This document shows positions 1 to 9,400 of a DNA stretch of 12,343 bases, piece after piece. Origin of the DNA: an uncultured Saprospiraceae bacterium (lineage in GTDB: Bacteria > Bacteroidota > Bacteroidia > Chitinophagales > Saprospiraceae). The stretch's first letter is position 1, and every line of letters starts with the position of its first letter. Below the pieces are notes generated by a model, which saw only the letters and a list, made by a program, of their open reading frames with translations, was not told the origin of the DNA and ran no database searches. The stretch covers positions 1 through 12,343 of the forward strand of contig CALBVQ010000066.1 in the NCBI GenBank assembly GCA_937969485.1, written 5' to 3'. A program made the translations under genes and the position numbers.

Positions 1-214
1 AAATTTTGTAATTGGATTAATAGAGTTGATTAGATGATATGGCAATGCATAGATTCCAGAATAAACTCCACGCCCAAAAAGCCAAATTGTTGATGATGGT
101 GTAGGAGGAAAGATTTTTTTTGAATTTTATTTTTGGTCTGAAACCTAGTATTGATAGTATGTTTTCATACCGTCATAGACTTACCTTTTTCATATTAATA
201 TAAAATAAATATGT

Positions 215-231
215 AATATGTAATACATATT
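215..231. repeat. Perfect 8-bp inverted repeat in the AT-rich tract
   Basis: AATATGTA and TACATATT flank a single A. The left arm also belongs to a short tandem repeat of AATATGT (208-214 and 215-221). It could be an operator for a dimeric regulator, but inverted repeats arise easily by chance in a tract this A/T-rich, and no function is assigned. Confidence 0.35.
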
Positions 232-242
232 AAAAATATTTA

Positions 243-250
243 TATATTTG
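243..250 (+). promoter_or_regulatory. Possible Bacteroidota -7 element (TATATTTG)
   Basis: TATATTTG matches the Bacteroidota -7 consensus TAnnTTTG exactly. No clear TTG -33 element lies about 20 bases upstream, and the site is about 200 bases before the start codon at 451, which would mean a long leader. A second exact match (TATTTTTG, 128-135) lies further upstream. Both sit in T-rich sequence where chance matches are common, so this is only a candidate. Confidence 0.25.
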
Positions 251-301
251 GAGCTGGAATGTTAAACCAATGTGCTGTTCATAATACTCAATCTTCTGTT
301 A

Positions 302-328
302 ATCAAGAATTAAGGTCTCTTGATTTTT
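302..328 (+). terminator. Weak terminator-like or attenuator-like hairpin
   Basis: ATCAAGA (302-308) pairs perfectly with TCTTGAT (318-324) across a 9-base loop, and four T residues follow (325-328). The stem is 7 bp and A/T-rich, so it would be weak. It lies about 120 bases before the giant gene, so it could end an upstream transcript or act in the leader if transcription starts near 250. Chance is a real alternative. Confidence 0.3.
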
Positions 329-421
329 CAGTCCCTATGAATTAGCAACCAATAAATATTTACGCGAAGAACCACTTTTATACTTTACCTCGCTATTTAT
401 TTACCTGATCTTGATGTAGAG

Positions 422-437
422 CTATTTCTCAAAATAG
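422..437 (+). promoter_or_regulatory. Small leader hairpin just before the giant gene
   Basis: CTATTT (422-427) pairs with AAATAG (432-437) over a CTCA loop. The structure ends 13 bases before the ATG. The bases between hairpin and start are A-rich (TAAACTACAAAGA) without a Shine-Dalgarno sequence, as is usual for Bacteroidota. The hairpin would leave this A-rich initiation region single-stranded, but its stem is weak and its role is unproven. Confidence 0.3.
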
Positions 438-450
438 TAAACTACAAAGA

Positions 451-3400
451 ATGAAGACGTTATTCGCTTCAATTTTGATTTGTGTTGTATCACTACACTG
501 CAACTCAATCAAAGCACAGTGTATGCCGGATTTAACCGATCCTGTCTGCATGACACAAGATATCAATGTATATCTTGATAACTCTGGTATGGCAACGATT
601 GCTGCATCAGATGTTGACAACGGAAGTTTCGATGACTGTACGGTAGTCATGACTTCAATAGATGTGAGCTCTTTCGACTGCGACAATGTAGGTGACAATA
701 CTGTTATCCTAACCGTGGAAGATGAAGCAGGGAATACCAGTACTTGCTCATCTACGGTAAATGTTCAAGATACCATTGCTCCAATGTGTATTTCAGGTAC
801 TGGTTTTGTCGATCTTTTTATCGACATTTCGGTCCCTCTCCCCGCTAGATTTGTTGATGAAGGTAGTACTGATAATTGTGATGAGAATCTAGAATTCACT
901 ATTACTCCTAGCGCATTTTCTTGCGATGATGTGGGATTGAATGATGTAGTTTTTACAGCTACTGATGACTTTGGCAATACATGTACATCAGACGGTGTCG
1001 TGCTTGTGCGCGAATTTATTCGACCTACATGTGTGGTTCAAGATGTAACGCTAGAAATTGGTTCCTCAGGTACAGTGGTTGCAACAACAGATACCATTGA
1101 TAATGGCACATTCGATCCTTGTGGTATTCTTATAGATATGACGGTAACTCCCAATACATTTGACTGTTCTAATTTAGGTGCTAATTCAGTAACATTTATG
1201 GTTTCTGACACAAGTGGAAATACTTGTTCTGCAACTGCTGAGGTATTCGTAATTAGTAATTTTGTATGTTCAACCATAGATCAAGTCGTTACTCTTGATG
1301 CTGATGGAAATGGCAGTATTGCAGTTGCTGACGTTGATGATGGTTCAACTAACCCTTGTGGTATGACTAGTTTATCTCTTAGTCAATCTACCTTTAATTG
1401 CGATGACATCGCTAATTCTCCGATTGAAATTTTTCTTATTAATAATGCAGGAACTGTTACACCAGACTCTTGTCCGGTAATGGTAACGGTTCAAGATGAC
1501 CTTGCGCCGATTTGCGTGATTCAGGATGTTACAGTTTATGTCGATGCAGCTGGCGTGGCAACAGTGGATTCTGCAGCAATAGACAATGGAAGTTCTGATA
1601 ACTGTGGCGATTTTACCATGGATATTGATGTGACAGATTACACGTGTTCTAATTTAGGAGACAACACGGTTAACGTAACTCTCTCCGACGGTACTAATGA
1701 AACAATGTGTAGTAGTACAGTTACTGTTTTAGATACAGTTGCTCCCGTATGCATGGTGCAAGATATTACTGTGTTCCTTGATGGTTCAGGAAATACCACA
1801 GTAACAGCAGCAGATGTGGATAATGAAAGTACCGACAATTGCCCCGACTTATCTTTAGAACTATCGATGACCAGCTTCGATTGCACTAATCTGGGAAATG
1901 AAATGGTATTGTTGACTCTTGAAGATGGCAGTATGAATTCAATTGATTGTCCCGTAACTATTACTGTTGTAGATACTGTTGCTCCCGTGTGCTCAGTTCA
2001 AGATTTAACCCTTTCACTCGACGCAAATGGTATGGCAATGATCGACAGCGCGGCTGTGGATAATGGTAGTAGTGATAATTGTGATGTTTTGCTTTTGGCT
2101 TTAAGCCAAAATTCTTTCTCTTGCGCTGATGTGGGATTGAATATGGTAACAGTGACAGTAACCGATGGATCTGGAAATACTTCAGAATGTATATCCAATG
2201 TTACCATCCAGGACGACAGCGACCCTATATGTATGATACAAGATGTCACGATTTATATTGATGAAAACGGAACGGCAACAATTGATTCTGCCGCAATTGA
2301 TATTGGTAGTTCAGACAATTGCGATGAATTTACACTTAGCATAGATAATACTTCTTTTGAGTGTGATGGAACTGGCGATAACACGATAAATGTCACAGTA
2401 AGTGATGGATTGAATAGTGTTATGTGCTCTGCTACAATAACTGTCTTAGACACGATTAGTCCTACTTGTATGGCCAATGATGTAACTGTGTTCCTCGACG
2501 AAACTGGTAACATTAGTCTTACAACTTCTCAAGTCGATGATGGTAGTACAGATAACTGTTCGGAACTTACTCAGAGTCTTTCTAATTCTACATTTGATTG
2601 TAGTAATTTAGGGGATGAACCTATTAGCCTTATTCTTGATGACAATAAGGGAAATATAGAGAATTGCCCTGTGATTGTTACTGTCCAAGATACATTTCCA
2701 CCGGTTTGCCTTGTTCAAGATATCACAGTTTCCCTTGATGAAAGTGGTGTGGCAGCAATTGATAGTGCAGATATAGATAATGGTAGCACTGATAATTGCG
2801 ATATTCTATTTTTGGCTTTAAGCCAAAATTCCTTTACGTGTGAGGATATAGGAATCAATATGGTAACCGTAACAGTTACTGATGGCTCTGGAAATACCTC
2901 GGAATGCGTATCCAATGTTAGTATCCAAGACGACATCGCCCCTATTTGCGTGATTCAAGATGTAACAATTTATCTTGATGCGATGGGAGTTGCGGCAGTC
3001 GATTCAGCTGCAATTGATAATGGAAGTTCAGACAATTGTGGCGATTTTACTTTAAGTATCGATGTTACAAATTTTACTTGTGCCGAGGTAGGCGATAATA
3101 CGATTAATGTAACTCTAGATGATGGCGTGAATAGCACAATGTGCACGTCTACCGTAACTGTACTAGATACAATAAGCCCTATTTGTGAGGTTCAAGATAT
3201 AGATGTGTACCTTGATGATACAGGTAACGTTATCATTGATGATTCTAGTTTCGATATTGGAAGCGGCGACAATTGTGGAATAGTGCTTGCAAGTGTAAAT
3301 CCGTCTGCAGCAGATTGTACTCATATTGGAAGTGTTATGGTGTCATACATATTAGAGGATGAGGCAGGAAATATGTCTACTTGCATGATTGAGGTTATGG

Positions 3401-6400
3401 TTCAAGACACAACTTCTCCAGCTTGCATGGTACAAGACATTACAGTGAGCCTAGATGATAATGGTATCGCAACGATTGATAGTTCTCTAGTCGATAATGG
3501 AAGTTCAGACAATTGTGGGATGATCACTTTGGAACTAAGTCAAACAGCTTTTACTTGCGCTAATGTAGGTGACAATACCGTAACAGTTACAGTAACAGAC
3601 AGTGAAGGCAATACATCAGAGTGCGAATCTATAGTAACTGTAGAAGATGATGCTGAGCCAATATGTAACATACAAGATGTAACAATTTACCTCGATGCGA
3701 TGGGAGTTGCGACAGTCGATTCAGCTGCAATTGATAATGGAAGTTCAGACAATTGTGGTGAATTTACCTTAAGTATCGATGTTACAGATTACAGTTGCGC
3801 AGAGTTAGGCGATAATACTATAAATGTAACGCTAGATGATGGTTTGAATACCACAATGTGTACGTCTACCGTAACTGTACTAGATACAATCAGCCCTATT
3901 TGTGCAGTCCAAGATATAAGTGTTTTCCTAGATGACACTGGAAATGTATCCATCGATCAATCTAGTATTGATGTAGGAAGTGATGACAATTGTGAGATAA
4001 CGACAGCAATTGTGAATCCTACAATGTTTGACTGTTCAAACATAGGTGATGTGTTAGTAGAATATACCTTGGAGGATGAATCAGGAAACTCTACCATATG
4101 CACTGTTACAGTCGCTGTAGCAGATACAACTGCACCAGTATGTGTCTTCAATAATCTGGAAATCACATTGGATAGTATGGGAGTAGCTTCCATAGATTCT
4201 TCGATGGTTGACGGAGGAAGTAGTGATAATTGTGTAGCGTTTACATTAGATATAGATCAAACAGACTTCACGTGCGCAGACGCAGGAGTGAATGAAATAA
4301 CAGTAACAGTAACTGATGCTTCAGGAAATTCCAAAGAAGGTTCAATAGAGGTAGTAGTTACAGCCCTTGCAATTCCTCAGATGGTCTGTCCAGCAGACAT
4401 GACTGTAGATTGTACAACTGACTTTTCAGACCCATCGGTTTTTGGTATGCCGGAAATTGTTACAACCTGCGGGGGCGTGATAGAAATAGTTGAGACTGTG
4501 GTCGATTCACTGAATGAATGTGGAATAGGCATCTTTGTGCGAAAATTTGTTGCAACTGAGACAGGATCGATTAATGGTATTGACTCTTGCACACAGAGAA
4601 TTACTACAATAAATCCAAGTCCTCTAACAGTAGTTGATATTAGTTTCCCAGACGCAGTTTTAGTAGATGCCTGCTCAGCAAGCGTTGACATCACTGGAGA
4701 AACAACTGTAGATATGACAGGACTGGAATGTTCTAGTATTTTCGTGACATTCGTAGACGACACAATAAATGATATTTGCCCGATAGTGATAGATCGAGCA
4801 TGGACCGTTGTTGATAGCTGTGCTCTTCCTTTGGGTATTTTTGAATACACTCAAGCTATCACAGTTCAAGATACTACAAAGCCAATCTTAATTTGCCCTT
4901 CTGATATGGTGATTGATCCTCAAGATGGAGAATGTGAAGGGTTTACTGAGTTAATTGCCACTGCTACAGACAATTGTGCAATTGTAAATATTACAAATGA
5001 TTCACCATTTGCTCTTGAAGCGGAAGGAGATGCTTCTGGAACATATCCTTTAGGAACAACGACAGTTACTTTTACGGCAACGGATAGTTGTGGTAATCAA
5101 AGTATTTGTGCTGTTGACGTTACTGTCAATAACATTGTCGATCTAAGCTGTGAGCTGGGTGATTTAATACTGCAATTTCCTACTTCCAATATGAATGAAG
5201 TAGTAGTTATTGATAGCAGTGATCTTGATTTGACAGTTAACACTTGTTTAGATATTACAGCCATAACTCTTAGTCAAAACACTTTTTCTTGTGACGAAAT
5301 GAATCAGGAAATCACAGTTGTGGTGACTGACTCCGAAGGAAACACAACTGAATGTTCAGCAAGTGTGATTATCACATCTTCTTGCGAGAACTTTAATGAT
5401 GAGACAGTTACTCCTATTATACTTAACAGTTCAGAAACAGAGATTGATATCCTGCCAGGATGGTCAACATCGTGCGCTTCAGCGGGTTATACTGAGGGAG
5501 GTAACGGATTTTCTCAAGATAGTTTGTACCTTGAAGTGGTTAATGAAGCATGTGTAAATGGTTCATATATCTACACTAATTCGCTTTTTAATGGGAATCT
5601 AGGCGTATACAACAATGAGGTTGTTATTTGCTTTGATGTAAGTATTGTAGCTGGTGAAAATACTAGTGGATTACCTCTAGAACTTCTCACGATTTACAAT
5701 GGCATTAGTCCTGCAACGTCTACTAGTAGTGCGACTTTTGTTCCCACAATTGTTCAAACTTTAGCAGATGGTTACCAGACGTACCGTGCGCCTCTCGCTC
5801 TTTCTGTTGCTGGTTCACCACCATCCAATTCTGATGGGTCTTGGGTCATGAATGGAATGGGAGACTGGGATGAATTAATATCGGGTGTACAGTCTATAGG
5901 CTTTGCTTTGGATGCTGTAGAAGGTGTTGAGACCTTTGGATTCGATAACATCTGTATTCAAAATATTGACCCTAAGCCGCCTGTAGTTCTATGTCCTGAG
6001 GATCTTGAAATCTTTTGTTACGAAGCTGATGATACAGAATTTGGTACCGTAGAAACGGGAGAGAATTGCATGATGGAGTATACGATCGATACCGTGACTA
6101 TAGCTAACTTAGATGCATGTAGCACAGGATCAATTGAAAGAACGTTAACAGTAATTGATGAATTGGGGAACTCTACAGTGTGTATTCAAAGCATAGAATT
6201 ACTTCCACCACCTGAGCAATTTTTAGCACCTCCAGTTGATGTAAATATTTTCCTTGATGATGATCAATGTAGCGAAATCGTGCCTATCCCTGCTGCTTTA
6301 ATAACTGATTTTGCATGCAGTGATATCATTGACTTCACTACAATTGTAGACGATATTACAATAGATGGTAATGGAGGAACTACGGAATTACCTGCAGGTA

Positions 6401-9400
6401 AATTCATTGCAACTTTTATTGGTGTTGATGAATGTGGGAACGAGTCAACAGTAACAAGTCAAGTAAATTTGCTGAGACCGTGTGATTTATTCGTGCACAC
6501 TCAACTTAATCTTTCAGTAAATGACGAGTGCGAGGGTGAGGTAACTGCTGCTATGGTGGCTACTTTTCCAGTTGTGTGTGATAACTACTATGACCTTTTC
6601 TTGATAGATGAGGCTGGTGATACTTTACCAAGTAATTTCGTAGACTATCAGCATATAGGGCAGAATATTACTTTCGTACTAACGGAGCCGAATTGTGGAA
6701 ATAAAGCCTGGGGTAATATTCTTGTAGAGGATAAATTGGCCCCTGAATTAGTTTGTTTCGCGGACACCATCTCTTGTGGTGAGTTAATTGCCTTCCAAGA
6801 GCCAACTATTCTTGATGCATGTAGTAATTCTACGTTAGTCTTGATTGATGAAGAAATGGAAAATGTGGCGTGCGATGACGAATTCATTGAAGCTATTATT
6901 ACAAGAAATTATATCGCAATTGATGCTAGTGGAAATGAAAGTGAGGCTTGCGCCCAAAGGCTATATATCCGTAAGTTTGATATTTCTACGATTGAAGCTC
7001 CTACTTTCAAGATTGAACTCGAATGTGGTGAGACTTATCCAACAGATGATAATGGCGCACCTGATCCCTTGTTTTATGGTGGACCTACTGTTGAAGGAAA
7101 CGATATTTTTGCCGATCAAGGTGATGAATGTAACTTAATTACAATATTTGAGGACAAGGAGATATCTACTCCTGAGGCAGATTTAATTGTGCGAGAATTT
7201 AGTACTTTCTATTGGTCGTGTTCGGTTGACACTGTAGTTCAGTTTATTCAAGTGTTCAAATTTGTCGACACAAACGGACCTGCAATTACTTGTCCTGTTG
7301 ATATTACGCTGGCTTCCAATGCTGATATGTGCTCCGCTGACTATGTCTTCCCTGCACTAAATGCTGATGACATTTGCGGTGAGGTTAATAGTATTGATGC
7401 TCAACTTCCAGGCGAGTATGTAAATGATGTTGAAGGGAAGATGGTTAATTTACCGATGGGTGACAATGAAATGATACTGATTGCAACAGACGATTCCGGA
7501 AACACATCGGAATGTACCTTTAATATTTCAGTACAAGACTTAACAGCACCAACGCCGATCTGTGATACAGAGACTGTAATTCCACTTCCACAAGAGGGCT
7601 TTGTCTCGGTGAAGGCTGAAATCTTCGATCAAGCATCTTATGACTTTTGTGGAATAGAAAGTTTTACTGTGAGAAGAATGGTACCAAGTTGCGATCCTGA
7701 TGATATCAATTTTGGACCAAATGTGACTTTCTGTTGTGAGGACATTGGTCAAGAAGTTATGGTTGTCTTACGAGTGACTGATGTCAATGGAAATACCAAC
7801 GAATGTATGGTTTCTGCGGAAGTACAAGATAAAATTGCCCCCGCATTACTTGCAGGTCTACCTGATATTACAGTGAGTTGTGAATTTCCTATAACTCCTG
7901 ACTTTCCTCAGATATTCGGAAAAGTAGTTTCGAATATTGATGATAGAGATTCAATTAAGATAACTGCAGACCTTGTAACATTCGATGGTGATCCATTAGA
8001 CGCATTTGTTTTAGACAATTGCGTGGAAATCATGAGCGATGAAATTGACACGACTCAGCTGAATGATTGTGGATTAGGAGGAATGGAGCGAACAATAATA
8101 ATAGCAGATGCACAAGGCAATGATCTAGTGATTACACAGACGATTACTAGGGTGAATGTTGACCCATTTTTGGAAAGTGATATCACATGGCCTGCATACT
8201 ACACTGCTACGAATACGTGTTCCATCGATGATCTGCAACCACAAGATCTGCCGGATTCTAGCGCCTTCCCTATCTTGGCTAATACGAATTGTGATATGGT
8301 AGGAATACTCTACGATGACAGTGTGTTCGACTTTAGTAATGGCGACGAGTCTTGTTTTAAAATTCGAAGAACTTGGACAGTTGCTAACTTCTGTCAAGAT
8401 GATTATCAAGGTTTTGCGGAAGAATTTTCTTACGAGCAAATTATTATCGTTGCCAATACAATGATGCCTGAGATCTCAGGTAGTTGCACTGATATTGAAG
8501 AATGTAGCTACAGCTCAGACTGTGGTCCAGAGTATATAGAATTAGTGAATAGCGCTGTGGATGATTGTACCGACAGTATCAACTTGATCTGGGAGTACAA
8601 TATTGATTTGTTTAGCGATGGATCGATTGACGAATCAGGTAACACAAATAATGCCAGCGGTACATATCCACTAGGATTACACATAATCACATGGACGGTT
8701 TTTGATCAATGCGGGGGATCTAGTGACTGCACTTACACATTCGAACTAATGAATTGTAAGCAGCCGATCGCTTACTGCCTTGATAACATTACTGCTGACC
8801 TTACGCCAATGGATCTTGATGGTGATGGTGAAGTGGATACTGAAATGCTTTTCTTAGCTCCGTACATGATTGACGCGGGTAGTCAGCCTGTATGCGGCGG
8901 CACAGTTAGTCTTTCGTTTAGTTCGGACGTGACAGATACTATTCGTTCTTATGATTGCGACGATATAGGAGAGAACACCGTCATGCTATGGGTTACAGAT
9001 GAACTTGGAAATCAGTCATTCTGTACGACTTCCATAGAGGTACAAGATAATAATTCGACAGATTTCTGTAATACAGGTACTCTTGACGGTGGAATTTTAG
9101 GGAACATTTCTACTTCGGAAGAAGTAGATATGGAACAAGTGATTGTAACGATTAATGGGATAGAAAATACGGCAACCTCGGAAGATGGAGAGTATGCCTT
9201 CGAAGGTTTGGTTTATGGAGATTTCTATACAGTTACTCCTGAAAAAGAGGACGATCCGTTGAATGGAATTACTGTGGCGGATATCCTTACCATTCAAAAG
9301 CATATTCTAGGTACGCAGATAATGACTGATCCATACAAGATCCTCGCAGCTGATGTGAATCAGAGTGAGAGTGTTAGTGGAACAGATATCTTGATCATTC

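Larger units (their letters stand above)
1..450. other. AT-rich non-coding region upstream of the giant gene
   Basis: I see no convincing gene here: all frames are interrupted by frequent stops and nothing resembles a known protein. The first 37 bases could be the tail of a gene running in from the left (one frame reads NFVIGLIELIR then a stop), but this is too short to claim. The stretch from about 190 to 250 is almost pure A/T. The region also contains a perfect inverted repeat (215-231), a Bacteroidota-type promoter-like motif (243-250), a weak terminator-like hairpin (302-328) and a hairpin just before the start codon (422-437). It probably holds the promoter and leader of the gene at 451. 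Confidence 0.6.

Noticed and set aside
2095..2109. Perfect inverted repeat TTGGCTT/AAGCCAA inside the coding repeats, repeated at 2812-2826.
   Set aside because: It is part of a conserved stretch encoding LALSQN and is shared simply because the modules are duplicates. There is no sign of a separate function.
4377..4850. A long minus-strand frame (157 codons) opposite the giant gene.
   Set aside because: It is complementary to a clearly coding repeat-rich region and is low-complexity Ser/Thr/Val, the expected mirror of the sense codons. It is a shadow frame.
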